Under the pieces are notes generated by a model. It searched no databases. It was not told where the DNA came from and was given only the letters and a program-made list of their open reading frames with translations. The position numbers and the translations under genes are program-made. DNA of 64,000 bases, from NCBI GenBank assembly GCA_008107755.1, contig VIRH01000137.1, positions 186,001 to 250,000 of the forward strand, written 5' to 3'. This stretch comes from Rhodobacterales bacterium. GTDB taxonomy: Bacteria; Pseudomonadota; Alphaproteobacteria; Rhizobiales; Stappiaceae. Positions 27,354-36,471 of this stretch are shown here, one piece after another. Within the stretch, counting starts at the first letter, position 1; each line of letters starts with the position of its first letter.

Positions 27354-27767
27354 GGTCGCTGCAAGAAAACCGGCCTGGGCGGGGTTCATTGTCTGCCTGG
27401 GTGGTTTGTCATCATTGATGACGGAACTGCTGCCCGCCTTCTTCGGAAAGACGCTGCGAGTTTTCCGGCGCACAGCCTTCGGCTGCGTCGGTCAGGGGTT
27501 TTCGAACGGCTCTGGCGGATCAGACAATATCCAGCCGTCCCGAGGCTTGAGACGGCGCTTGTCGTCTGACACATCGCCAATCTGCCGGTCTGCCCTTTCA
27601 TCGACACTTCTTCCTCCGGCCGGTTCGCCCTGGCCCTGTCCGACGGCGAAGATGCACTCCAGCAAGCAGGCCCTTGCCAGCATGACGTTCTCAAAACGCG
27701 ATATTTGCCATGGCAATGGCGAACGGTGCTGTGGCTGACAGAGGCATCTGCCAGCCACAGATCGCGC
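27354..27767. other. Non-coding interval between NDUFA9-like and DUF1127 genes
   Basis: These 414 bp contain only weak overlapping frames with no family resemblance or ribosome sites. A short palindrome, GTCATCATTGATGAC, lies at 27408-27422. It could be a transcription stop region for one or both convergent genes, but I see no clear terminator. Confidence 0.5.
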
Positions 27768-28001
27768 TTATTTCCAGTCACGGGTCCGTATCCTATCTTC
27801 CTGCAATTCCTCGTAGCCGAGCTCGGTGCGAAAGAAGCCAATGTCCTTGAGATCCCCTTCTGTCAGGCGAGACAAAGCGCGGTGAGTTTGGCGGCGGAGG
27901 TAATAGCGGCGAAGCTTTTCGGCAAGAAGACGAACGGCATCAAGCAGTAAGCCACGATTGCGGGCACGGTTGCGATAAACAGTTTCGATTCCAAGGCTCA
28001 T
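27768..28001 (-). CDS. DUF1127 (YjiS-like) small protein
   Basis: A 77-aa basic protein. Start at 28001 (MSLGIETVYRNRARN) after AAGGAGAAGAG. The C-terminal motif RALSRLTEGDLKDIGFFRTE is the DUF1127 core. The family is very common in alphaproteobacteria as small Arg-rich proteins; some members affect phosphate or stress physiology and interact with RNA. No role can be assigned here. It stands alone, convergent with the NDUFA9-like gene and divergent from the WYL regulator. Confidence 0.82.
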   Translation of the reverse strand: MSLGIETVYRNRARNRGLLLDAVRLLAEKLRRYYLRRQTHRALSRLTEGDLKDIGFFRTELGYEELQEDRIRTRDWK

Positions 28002-28148
28002 GTCTCTTCTCCTTGAGGGGTCGGGTCCACCGTTTTCGGGGGACAAGGAGATAATGGGGGGTCAATCCTGACAGCAGGGAGTCAGGTTTGCTCTCGTTCT
28101 GTTCCCGCGTTAGATTTTTTTTGCGACTCCCGCAGGGACAGAGACTTC

Positions 28149-29177
28149 ATGAACCCGATCGAACGTGCTCTTGGCATTCTGCTGCTGCTGACCGGCGGCA
28201 AGCTTGTACCCGCGACCGTGCTTGCGGACCGTTTCCAGGTCTCGCTGCGCACCGTCTACCGCGACATCGACCGGTTGATCGCCCTTGGCGTGCCGGTGGA
28301 CGCGGAGCGCGGCGCCGAAGGCGGCTACCGGCTGGCGAGCGGTTATCTGCAGCCGCCTGTCGCCCTCACCCGCAACGAGACGGCGGCGCTTCTGTCCGCC
28401 ATGGCCCTGGTGCGCAGCAGCCGGACAGTGCCACTTGCCGGCGACCTGACGTCGGCTGAAAAGAAGCTGCTCGCCTCCCTGCCCAAAACGGTGCACGGCC
28501 TCCTCAAGGAAACCCACCGCATTGTCGGCATCGAACCGATCCCGCCCGACATTTTCCACGCGGGCACAAAGGCGGAAGCGACCGAAGACTGGCAGAAGGC
28601 GCTGGATGGCTTCATGGCCGGTATTCTCGACGGCAAGCGGGTGCGGTTCGAGCATATCAATCCGGCGCGTGAAACGGTCCGCGAGCACGATGTCGAGCCG
28701 TACGGCATCATGTTCGACCGGGACCTGTGGTACCTGGCGGGCCGCTGCGTTGATACCGATGTTCTGAAGGTCTACCGGGCGGACCGGGTGCGGAACCTTG
28801 AGGTCAGCGGATTGTTCTTCCGGCCCAACAAGGAATTCTCGATCGAGAGCCTTCTCGGCGGCGCCTGGCTCTCGCAGGCGATGCGCCGCTGGGAGAAGGA
28901 AGAACAGATTGCCAAGATCCTGATCACACCGCAGCAGGCCCGGCAATTGAGCGCTGACTGGTACTATCGCCACGCGGTCTTCACACCTGCGTGCGACGGG
29001 CGGATCATGGTCAGCGTGCCCAACACCTCCCGCGCCCGCGTCCTGCCCCTGATCCGATGGCTCGGCCCGGGGGCGGAACTCATCGAGCCGCAGGACCTGC
29101 GCAGGGAACTGGCGGCCGAACTGGCCGAACTGGCTCGGCTGTATGCTAAAGACATGCCGCTGGAGCAGTCGGCCTGA
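28149..29177 (+). CDS. YafY-type HTH/WYL-domain transcriptional regulator
   Basis: A 342-aa regulator. The N-terminal winged helix (residues 3-60; LADRFQVSLRTVYRDIDRLI is the recognition region) is followed by a WYL domain (about 150-225, with the variant PYGIMFDRDLWYLAGRC) and a C-terminal WCX part. The WYL fold is a ligand- or nucleic-acid-sensing module. The gene has no obvious target operon: it is divergent from DUF1127 and convergent with uppP. The start at 28149 follows GCAGGGACAGAGACTTC. Confidence 0.88.
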   Translation: MNPIERALGILLLLTGGKLVPATVLADRFQVSLRTVYRDIDRLIALGVPVDAERGAEGGYRLASGYLQPPVALTRNETAALLSAMALVRSSRTVPLAGDLTSAEKKLLASLPKTVHGLLKETHRIVGIEPIPPDIFHAGTKAEATEDWQKALDGFMAGILDGKRVRFEHINPARETVREHDVEPYGIMFDRDLWYLAGRCVDTDVLKVYRADRVRNLEVSGLFFRPNKEFSIESLLGGAWLSQAMRRWEKEEQIAKILITPQQARQLSADWYYRHAVFTPACDGRIMVSVPNTSRARVLPLIRWLGPGAELIEPQDLRRELAAELAELARLYAKDMPLEQSA

Positions 29178-29216
29178 AACGCATGAGCGGCGGCGGCAGA
29201 TCGCCGCCGGCCGGCC

Positions 29217-30023
29217 TCAGCCGAAGAAGTAGAGCCCCGCGAAGCCTGCAAGGCCGACGCCGATGCGCCACCAGGCAAACGGTGCAAAGCCGTGCCGGGA
29301 GACGAAGTCCAGAAGCCCGCGAACCACGAAAACGCCTGCAATGAAGGAGGCGACGAAACCGACGCCGATGATCACCGCATCGTTTGCCGACAACACGTTG
29401 CGGTTCTTGTAAAGGTCGTAGGCAAAGGCGCCGGCCATGGTCGGCATGGCGAGAAAGAACGAGAACTCGGCGGCGGACCGCTTGTCCGTGCCCATGAGCA
29501 GCGCACCGGCAATGGTGGCCCCGGAGCGCGAAACGCCGGGCACCATGGCAAGGCACTGGCAGAACCCGATCTTGAGACACAGAGACAGCGGGTAATCCAT
29601 GACGTTGGTGTAGCGAGGGCGCAGTGGCAGGCGATCGATCCACAGGAGAATGATCCCTCCGATCAGCAGCGTCGCGCAAATCAGCGACGGCGTTTCGAAC
29701 AGGACGTTCTTGATGAACCCGTGCAGCATGACGCCGATGACGGCTGCCGGCAGGAAGGCGATCAGAATGCCGGCAACGAAACGCCGGCTTGCGGGATCTG
29801 ACGGGAGCGATGTTGCCAGTGCCCACAAACGCCCGAAATAGACGGAGAGGATGGCCAGGATGGCACCAAGCTGGATCAAAACCTCGAAGGTCTTGCCCGT
29901 GCTTTCAAAGCCCAGAAAATGGCCCAGCAGCAGAATATGTCCAGTGGAAGAGACCGGGATGAATTCGGTCAGGCCTTCGACGATTCCCAGAATCAGAGCA
30001 TTCACAATCGTATGGGCGTCCAT
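29217..30023 (-). CDS. uppP: Undecaprenyl-diphosphatase (UppP/BacA)
   Basis: Integral membrane enzyme of 268 aa that recycles the lipid carrier for peptidoglycan by removing a phosphate from undecaprenyl diphosphate; high levels give bacitracin resistance. Both catalytic motifs are intact: EGLTEFIPVSSTGHI at residues 16-30 and PGVSRSGATIAGALLMG in the second half. About seven to eight hydrophobic segments are present. Length is normal. It is a single gene converging on the WYL regulator with a 39-bp gap. Confidence 0.95.
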   Translation of the reverse strand: MDAHTIVNALILGIVEGLTEFIPVSSTGHILLLGHFLGFESTGKTFEVLIQLGAILAILSVYFGRLWALATSLPSDPASRRFVAGILIAFLPAAVIGVMLHGFIKNVLFETPSLICATLLIGGIILLWIDRLPLRPRYTNVMDYPLSLCLKIGFCQCLAMVPGVSRSGATIAGALLMGTDKRSAAEFSFFLAMPTMAGAFAYDLYKNRNVLSANDAVIIGVGFVASFIAGVFVVRGLLDFVSRHGFAPFAWWRIGVGLAGFAGLYFFG

Positions 30024-30302
30024 GGTAATTCATGTCTCCAAAAAAAGGCTGGATGATTTTCGGCCGAAAGGCCGCAATCCCGGTGTGGGAAATTCCGCAC
30101 CGCATCATTCCAACGCCTCTTTGCCGGACTATCCCGGTCTCGTCAAACCCTTGATAACCATATTGATGGCAAACTGCGCCGTAACGTGATTTGCCGCACG
30201 AGCGCAGAAGCCTGTTCGGAACTTCAGATTGTTTCGGGCATTTCTCCTCCACCATCCCGGCTTTGACGTAGTCTTGCCACAGTTCAGGCTCTAAACGCTC
30301 AC

Positions 30303-30995
30303 ATGCTGACGCTCTATCATCATCCGCTCTCACCTTCCTCCCGCTTCGTGAGGCTCATACTGAGCGAGTACGGCGCCGCGTTCGAAGAGCACCATGTCAA
30401 TCCCTGGGAGCGGCCGCAGCACCTCCTGGTGCTGAATGCCGCCGGTACCGTTCCGGTTCTGGTGGAGAATGAAGGGCCAGCGATCTGCGGCGCATTCCCG
30501 ATCATGGAGTATCTGGACGAGACCCGCGGCTATGCTGTAGCGGACCGTCGCCTGATGCCCGATCACCCGGACGCCCGCGCCGAAACCCGGCGGCTGGTGG
30601 AGTGGGGGCTTGGGAAATTCGATCAGGAGGTCGTCGGACATCTGGTCCGCGAGCGGATCTACAAGCAGATCATGCCGAAATCCGCCGGTGGCGGCGAGCC
30701 GGATTCGGCAGCGCTGCGTGTCGCGCGCGCCAACATCCATCACCATCTGAAGTATTTCGGTTATCTGGTCGCCTCGCGGCGGTGGCTGGCGGGCGACCGG
30801 CTTTCCTTTGCCGATTTTGCTCTTGCGGCTGGCCTGTCCTGCGCCGACTATCTGGGGGAAGTTCCCTGGAACGAAGAGGAAGACATCAAGGCATGGTATG
30901 CGCGGGTGAAATCACGCCCGAGCATGCGCCCACTTCTGGGTGAAAAGGTGCTCGGCATGCCGGCGGCTCCCTCCTATGCGGATCTCGATTTCTAG
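30303..30995 (+). CDS. Glutathione S-transferase family protein
   Basis: A 230-aa cytosolic protein. The N-terminal thioredoxin-like domain (1-80) begins MLTLYHHPLSPSSRFVRL, with Ser residues in the catalytic position, the cis-Pro motif TVPVLVE and the gamma-glutamyl-binding pair in ICGAFPIMEYLDE (usually ES; here GA, so glutathione binding may be altered). The C-terminal helical domain (90-215) has the N-capping motif AGDRLSFADFALA. It lies 106 bp before queG on the same strand, an arrangement seen in other Rhizobiales. Substrate unknown. Confidence 0.87.
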   Translation: MLTLYHHPLSPSSRFVRLILSEYGAAFEEHHVNPWERPQHLLVLNAAGTVPVLVENEGPAICGAFPIMEYLDETRGYAVADRRLMPDHPDARAETRRLVEWGLGKFDQEVVGHLVRERIYKQIMPKSAGGGEPDSAALRVARANIHHHLKYFGYLVASRRWLAGDRLSFADFALAAGLSCADYLGEVPWNEEEDIKAWYARVKSRPSMRPLLGEKVLGMPAAPSYADLDF

Positions 30996-31101
30996 GGTTC
31001 GGGCTTTGGTTTCGGATCTGCCGTCCAGCCGGGCGGGTTTTCGGCAGCGTCAGGTTCACAGGTGACTTCAGGCAACCACACCAGACGGATTATGGGGCGT
31101 C

Positions 31102-32244
31102 TTGGACAGGAAGACCGGGAAATTTCTCTCTGCCCTTGAGGCCAAGGCACGACAGCTCGGTTTCGACGATCTGAAAATCGCGCCTGCCTCCGGCATTCCC
31201 AAGGCCGAAGCGCATCTCAGAACCTTTCTGGAAAACGACTATCACGGCACCATGAGCTGGATGGAGGAGACGGCGGATCGCCGCGCGTCGCCCAAGGCTC
31301 TCTGGCCGGACGTCTCTTCCGTCATCATGGTGGCGATGAACTACGGTCCGGACGACCGGCCGGAAAACCATCCCCTTGCCCATCTTGATGATCCCGCCAC
31401 CGGCGGAATTTCCGTCTATGCCCGCCATCGGGATTATCACGACGTCATAAAGGGCCGCCTGAAGGAACTTGCGAGCTTCATCGTCTCGCGTGCCGGCGGA
31501 GACGTGAAGGTGTTCGTCGACACGGCCCCGGTCATGGAAAAGCCGCTTGGCGAGGCGGCCGGGCTTGGTTGGCAGGGCAAGCACACCAATCTGGTGTCAC
31601 GCGAACTGGGGTCCTGGTTTTTCCTGGGGTCGATCTTCACGTCGCTCGACCTTCCGGCAAGTGGCGCGGAAACGGATCACTGTGGATCCTGCCGCGCCTG
31701 TCTGGAAAGCTGTCCGACAGACGCGTTTCCCGCGCCCTACCAACTCGATGCAAGGCGCTGCATCTCCTATCTGACGATAGAGCATCCGGGCCCGATCCCA
31801 CGGACGTTCAGGAGTGCCATCGGCAACCGGATCTACGGCTGCGACGACTGCCTTGCCGCTTGTCCCTGGAACAAGTTCGCGTCGGCCGCCTCCGAGGCGA
31901 AGCTGGTTGCGCGCGAGGACCTGAAGAGCCCTTCGCTGGACAAGCTGCTGCAACTCGACGATGGCGCTTTTCGAAAGCTCTTTTCAGGCTCTCCTATCAA
32001 ACGTGTCGGTCGCGGGCGTTTCCTGCGCAACGTTCTGATCGCGGCTGGAAATTCCGGCGACGAACAGCTTCTGCCGAAAGTGACCGACCTGCTGAAAGAC
32101 GAAGACCCGGTCGTACGGAGTGCTGCCGTCTGGGCCTTTTGCCGTCTGGCGCCGGCTGAAGAGGCGCGCGGACGAAAAGATCAACAGCTTTCAGCAGAAG
32201 CAGATCCATTGGTGCGGGAAGAATGGATGGCGGAATTCTCCTGA
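31102..32244 (+). CDS. queG: Epoxyqueuosine reductase
   Basis: Last enzyme of queuosine tRNA modification; reduces epoxyqueuosine at the wobble base using cobalamin and two 4Fe-4S clusters. 380 aa. The DUF1730 domain comes first, with ARHRDYHDVIKGRL and the catalytic Asp in VFVDTAPVMEKPLGE. The two cluster motifs are CGSCRACLESCP and CDDCLAACPWNKF. A HEAT-like repeat at the C-terminus (EDPVVRSAAVWAFCRL) binds the tRNA. The only suitable start in frame is a TTG at 31102, preceded by GGGG. Confidence 0.93.
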   Translation: MDRKTGKFLSALEAKARQLGFDDLKIAPASGIPKAEAHLRTFLENDYHGTMSWMEETADRRASPKALWPDVSSVIMVAMNYGPDDRPENHPLAHLDDPATGGISVYARHRDYHDVIKGRLKELASFIVSRAGGDVKVFVDTAPVMEKPLGEAAGLGWQGKHTNLVSRELGSWFFLGSIFTSLDLPASGAETDHCGSCRACLESCPTDAFPAPYQLDARRCISYLTIEHPGPIPRTFRSAIGNRIYGCDDCLAACPWNKFASAASEAKLVAREDLKSPSLDKLLQLDDGAFRKLFSGSPIKRVGRGRFLRNVLIAAGNSGDEQLLPKVTDLLKDEDPVVRSAAVWAFCRLAPAEEARGRKDQQLSAEADPLVREEWMAEFS

Positions 32245-32377
32245 TCCGCGGCAGCGGCCGAGTCGACGCTACCGGAAGTTTGGTCCATAGTCACGGAATG
32301 GTCAAAGATCTGCCGCCATATCGCTATCGACCAACTGATATCGGTCAAACTCGCACATACGATTTGGAGCCAACACA

Positions 32378-34546
32378 TTGATTCCCCAGACAGTCCCTTC
32401 GTCGACCCCTGTCACGGCTAGATCCCGCCTCCGCCTCTTCATGATGAGCAGTGCCCTGGTTCTGATGTCGGGGCCAGCCTTTGCGGAAGAGACCGGCCTC
32501 AGCGCCTTCAACTCTTATGTGGAAGCGCTGCGCGCGCTAGGGCTCGAGGTCGAGAACGGCGCCGTCAATTATGACGAAACCAGCGACACGCTCACGCTGA
32601 CCGACAGCAAGATGGCGCTGAGCGGCGTCATTCAGGGCCTACCCGTCGAAGAAACCGATGTCAGCGACAACGACGGTCCGACCGACATTGAGCCCGCGAA
32701 GGTGACCGATCTCACCTATGCGCTGTCGATGGCGTCGGGCACCGTGACCATCCAGGGTCTGACACATGAGGACGACACCTTCTCGGCGACGTCCTGGACC
32801 TATTCGGACGACACGCAATTTTCCGTTAGCGGCGAGGCCGAAGGCAAGGGACGCCTCAAGATCGAGGGCCGTTTGTCTGGCGCTGCCGTGACCAATTACG
32901 ACTTCGTCATACCGACGCTTCCGGCGGAAGACGCCGAACACAAGGTCAGCCGGTGGCTGCCGTTCGTGCGCGCCGCAATCATGTCGTCCTACGACGAGAC
33001 CAAGGTCGATACGACCGCGATGACGATCGAAGCCTTCAAGGTGGAAGACGGCAATGAGACGCTCGTCCTTTCCGGCACCGGTCAGGTGGACGGATATCGG
33101 ATGGCCGGCGTCCATGACGGCAAGGTCGAAGAACAGTCGATCGATCGCATGACCCAGAACCTGAAGGCGCTCGACCCGAAAAGCGGACGCTTGCTCGATC
33201 AGGTGACCAGTCAGGGCAAGACGATCTACCAGAACATCGACCTCGGCGCGTTGATTGATCTTTTCGATCCTTCGGTCAAGGAAACGGGTGACAAGGTCAC
33301 GCTTATCGGCTCCGCGTCGGCAATCGACTACGAAAGCCAGCAGGAGGTTTCACAGGGCACCTCGGTCAAGATGAACGTCGACAAGACATCCTTTTCGGAT
33401 GTCACCGTGGTGAAGCGTGACAGTGACGTTCTCGCCCTGCTGGACGAGCTGCTGAACAATCAGGCACCCGATCCGGAAGGATTGGTCGTAGGCGCGTTGC
33501 AATTCTATCGCGCTTTCGGCATCGCGGACGCGCGCGCCACCGGTATTGCGCTTAAGATCCCGGACCCTGACGAGCAAACCGAATTCAATGTGGACATCAA
33601 GGAAATGTCGATGTCCGACATGAGCTCCGACGGTATCGGTGAAATGATGATTGTCGGCTTTGATGCGCCGGAACTTCCGGGCGGGGCAAGCGCCAAGCTG
33701 GACTGGGCAGCGCTCGGCGATGTCGAGTTCGCGGATTTCGGCCCCATGAAGGAAACGATCGGCAAGCTGTTCGAGGATCCGTCCTATGCCGAGAACAATC
33801 CGCTTGAGGTCACCCGTGCATTCCTGCCGCAGTCGCTCGGCTACGAGATCGAGGGCCTGAGCCTGAACTTTCCAGATACGGGCGAAATGGAAATCGGCAA
33901 GACCGAATTCAACATTTCGACCACTGTTCCTCCGATCCCGACAAGCCTTTACGCCAAGACCGAAGGCTTGAAGGCATCGGTCGAAAACATCGACGACGAG
34001 GAAGCTCAGGCACTGTTCCAGGCGCTGGGTCTGACCGAAGTCCAATGGTCCAATGAAACGCGGCTCTACTGGGATGAAGCGACGAAGGACCTGACCCTGG
34101 AGCGGATTATGATCGACGTTCAGGGTTTCGGCCGCGCCGAGCTCTCCGCGAAATTTGCAAATGTGCCCAAGGAACTCTTTGAAGATCCCGAGGGACAGGG
34201 ACAGGTCGCCGCGATCATGGCGCAGTTCGTCAACGCGTCGCTGGTCTTCAAGGACGACGGACTTGCCGCCAGGGGCCTGCCACATATGGCCGAGAAACAG
34301 GGGATTCCGACCGAGGTGTTTCGCGCCGCACTGGTCGGCCAGGCCGTTGAAGCGAGCCGCCAGATCGGCAACGACAACCTGACCGCAATGGTGCAGGAGC
34401 AGGCGACGAAATTCCTGGAAAACCCGGGGACGCTGAAAGTGACCATGTCACCGGAAAAGCCGGTTCCGTTCGCCCAGATCCTGGGCAGCATCGCGGCACC
34501 GCAGACCCTGCCGGACCTTCTCAACGTCAACATCGTTGCGGACTGA
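32378..34546 (+). CDS. Large exported protein of unknown function
   Basis: A 722-aa protein with a signal peptide of about 36 residues: basic RSRLRLF, then a hydrophobic core and MSGPAFA before EETGLS. The start is a TTG at 32378, supported by GGAG 8 nt upstream; the next Met would remove the basic part of the signal peptide. The mature protein is acidic and beta-rich, with repeated short strand-turn patterns (for example TDLTYALSMASGTVTIQGLT and VSGEAEGKGRLKIEGRL) and no cysteine, lipobox or membrane segment. It is probably periplasmic. I do not recognise the family; some resemblance in style to lipid-transfer or AsmA-like beta proteins is not enough for a call. A strong terminator follows. 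Confidence 0.75.
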   Translation: MIPQTVPSSTPVTARSRLRLFMMSSALVLMSGPAFAEETGLSAFNSYVEALRALGLEVENGAVNYDETSDTLTLTDSKMALSGVIQGLPVEETDVSDNDGPTDIEPAKVTDLTYALSMASGTVTIQGLTHEDDTFSATSWTYSDDTQFSVSGEAEGKGRLKIEGRLSGAAVTNYDFVIPTLPAEDAEHKVSRWLPFVRAAIMSSYDETKVDTTAMTIEAFKVEDGNETLVLSGTGQVDGYRMAGVHDGKVEEQSIDRMTQNLKALDPKSGRLLDQVTSQGKTIYQNIDLGALIDLFDPSVKETGDKVTLIGSASAIDYESQQEVSQGTSVKMNVDKTSFSDVTVVKRDSDVLALLDELLNNQAPDPEGLVVGALQFYRAFGIADARATGIALKIPDPDEQTEFNVDIKEMSMSDMSSDGIGEMMIVGFDAPELPGGASAKLDWAALGDVEFADFGPMKETIGKLFEDPSYAENNPLEVTRAFLPQSLGYEIEGLSLNFPDTGEMEIGKTEFNISTTVPPIPTSLYAKTEGLKASVENIDDEEAQALFQALGLTEVQWSNETRLYWDEATKDLTLERIMIDVQGFGRAELSAKFANVPKELFEDPEGQGQVAAIMAQFVNASLVFKDDGLAARGLPHMAEKQGIPTEVFRAALVGQAVEASRQIGNDNLTAMVQEQATKFLENPGTLKVTMSPEKPVPFAQILGSIAAPQTLPDLLNVNIVAD

Positions 34547-34611
34547 GGCCGGCGGAGGATCGCTACCGACATCTGCAGGACCGTGTCTGCGCTCTTATCG
34601 GCGCGGACAAA

Positions 34612-34638
34612 AAAAAGGCGGCCAGTGGCCGCCTTTTT
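34612..34638. terminator. Bidirectional rho-independent terminator
   Basis: Perfect stem AAAAAGGCGGCC / GGCCGCCTTTTT with a 3-nt loop (AGT), A-run and T-run on the two sides. It ends both the exported-protein gene and the long minus-strand block finishing with rppH. Confidence 0.93.
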
Positions 34639-34657
34639 CAATTCGACATTTCACATC

Positions 34658-35188
34658 TCACGCTGTCAGATGCGAAAAGGCTGCAACGACGCGTTCATAG
34701 ACAGGGCGCTTGAACGGAACGATCAGCTCCGGCAGGCGGGATGCCGATTCCCAGCGCCACTCACTGAATTCGGCCGTATGGCCGTCCGGTGGGGTCAGGA
34801 TGTTGATCTCGTCGTCGCTGCCATCGAACCGGTAGGCGATCCAGCGCTGCGCCTGGCCACGGTATTTGCCCTTGCGCGACGCGCGGACCACATCATCAGG
34901 ATAGTCGTAGGCAAACCACTCCGGAGCTTCTTCCAGAAGCGTGATGGACCTGATCGAGGTTTCCTCGAACAGTTCCCGCCGAGCAGCCCGTTCGGGCGCC
35001 TCCCCCTTGTCGATACCGCCCTGCGGCATCTGCCAGGCATACTCATAGTTCGAGCTGCTGCCGCCATCATCGCGACTGCCGATCCAGACCTTGCCGTCGG
35101 GATTGATCAGCATGATGCCGACGCATGGGCGATAGGGAAGACCATCCCGCGGTTCGGGGAAACCCGGTCCGAGTTCAAGTTTTGTCAC
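34658..35188 (-). CDS. rppH: RNA pyrophosphohydrolase (Nudix)
   Basis: Removes pyrophosphate from mRNA 5' ends to start decay; in Rhizobiales also annotated as (di)nucleoside polyphosphate hydrolase. The Nudix box is intact, starting GGIDKGEAPERAA and continuing RRELFEETS. YRPCVGIMLINPDGKVWIG at the N-terminus and WQMPQGG are typical of RppH. The start is taken as a GTG at 35188 (VTKLELGPGFPEP) with AGGTG upstream, giving 176 aa; there is no suitable ATG nearby. It follows the deacetylase gene by 22 bp. Confidence 0.92.
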   Translation of the reverse strand: MTKLELGPGFPEPRDGLPYRPCVGIMLINPDGKVWIGSRDDGGSSSNYEYAWQMPQGGIDKGEAPERAARRELFEETSIRSITLLEEAPEWFAYDYPDDVVRASRKGKYRGQAQRWIAYRFDGSDDEINILTPPDGHTAEFSEWRWESASRLPELIVPFKRPVYERVVAAFSHLTA

Positions 35189-35210
35189 GAGACACCTGTG
35201 TGAAATGAAA

Positions 35211-36356
35211 TTATCGGTCGATGGTGGCGCTGATCGGCACAAGCTGCAGACCGCGTTCTTCCAGATCGTGTACCCATTTTTCGAGCTGGCGTACAGTCAC
35301 CGGAAGAGCAGATCCGGCTGCGACTGCAAACCCGCGTGCGCGGGCGACGCCTTCGAGCTGAAGCAGCTTGGCGTTGATATTGTCTTCGCGCGGCACTTCG
35401 TCCAGCACCACGTCGACACCGCTGAAAGGCAGGCGGGTCTTCGTCGCCATGTCCGGCGCGATGCTGCGCGAGGAGGTGCCGTTGTCGACGAACATCAGTC
35501 CGCGCTCTTTCAGCTTCTCCATGAGAAATTCCATCGACGGCGCCGTCGACGTGAAACGCGCGCCCATATCGGCGACGGTCCCGACGTAGTTGGTGGCCCG
35601 TGTCAGAAGGAAAGCCAGTCTCGTGAGCATTTCGTCCGGTCGAAGACTGACAAGCAGCGTATCGGGGCCCGGGTCGTTGTCGGGGAAGTCGAACGGCTCC
35701 AGCGGCAGCTGAAGCAGCAATTCATGCCCCTTCATGCGCGCCTGCTGCATCCACAGGTCTAGGTCCTGACCATAGGGCGCCAGCGCGAGGGTCACGTCTG
35801 AGGGCAGCCGATCGATGGCGTTCTGTGTTCCGGCCTCGCTCAGCCCGAGCCCGTTGACGATGACGGCAATTTTGGGGATCGACGAAAATTCGCTCATGAC
35901 CGGACGCGAATAGGCGTCGAGCGGCCTGACCCCCGCGTCGCTGATCTTGGGCAGGAAGCCCAGATCTGTGCGCTCGCTGACACGGCTGTCTGGATTGATG
36001 GAAAGGCCCTTGATGGGTGCGTCCGGACCAAGGCCGTCGGGTCGCTGTACCATCTGGTAGCGGGGACCGAGAAGATCTCGATCGGAATTCGGCCTGAGTT
36101 CGGGCCCGAGATCCTCGCCGATGCCCGGCCGGATCTCGACGACCTCGATGTCATGGGAGGTCACACCTTCCACCACGGCATCGAGTGGCAGGACGGCGAC
36201 CGGTTCACCGCCCAGGGGATCGTCGACGACGGCAATCCAGATGATTGTGGTCGTCACGATCACGCTCAGAAGGCCGGCACCGATAAGACCGAACGGCAGC
36301 CTGTCCAGCCGCCGTTTTCCCATACCTAGGGGAGCAGTGAGATCTTCGCTCGACAT
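35211..36356 (-). CDS. Divergent polysaccharide deacetylase family protein (YibQ/DUF610)
   Basis: A 381-aa envelope protein with a short cytoplasmic N-terminus, one membrane segment (about 22-44, FGLIGAGLLSVIVTTTIIWIA) and a long Pro/Asp-rich linker. The C-terminal deacetylase-like barrel (about 160-380) includes KIAVIVNGLGLSEAG, LLLQLPLEPFDFP, YVGTVADMGARFTS and RGLMFVDNG. The family usually lies beside envC and ctpA, as here, and is thought to take part in peptidoglycan or outer-envelope processing; activity is not proven. A hairpin separates it from ctpA. Confidence 0.88.
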   Translation of the reverse strand: MSSEDLTAPLGMGKRRLDRLPFGLIGAGLLSVIVTTTIIWIAVVDDPLGGEPVAVLPLDAVVEGVTSHDIEVVEIRPGIGEDLGPELRPNSDRDLLGPRYQMVQRPDGLGPDAPIKGLSINPDSRVSERTDLGFLPKISDAGVRPLDAYSRPVMSEFSSIPKIAVIVNGLGLSEAGTQNAIDRLPSDVTLALAPYGQDLDLWMQQARMKGHELLLQLPLEPFDFPDNDPGPDTLLVSLRPDEMLTRLAFLLTRATNYVGTVADMGARFTSTAPSMEFLMEKLKERGLMFVDNGTSSRSIAPDMATKTRLPFSGVDVVLDEVPREDNINAKLLQLEGVARARGFAVAAGSALPVTVRQLEKWVHDLEERGLQLVPISATIDR

Positions 36357-36435
36357 TCCGTCCTGAGCCTTTTTTCCGGCAGGCAGCCGGTGTCTTCATT
36401 GTTTTTCGGGATACGCAGAACGAGAACGAAAAAGT

Positions 36436-36462
36436 ATGCGCGCCGGAAGGTCCGGCGCGCAT
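36436..36462 (-). terminator. Terminator after ctpA
   Basis: Perfect 12-bp stem ATGCGCGCCGGA / TCCGGCGCGCAT with a 3-nt loop. On the minus strand it is followed by ACTTTTTCG. It lies 10 bp past the ctpA stop and 80 bp before the deacetylase start, so it may terminate or attenuate read-through. Confidence 0.8.
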
Positions 36463-36471
36463 GGCATCAAA

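Noticed and set aside
27223..27738. Possible gene after the NDUFA9-like gene
   Set aside because: The frame overlaps the end of a solid gene, is Ser/Arg/Pro rich, has no start signal and no recognisable motif.
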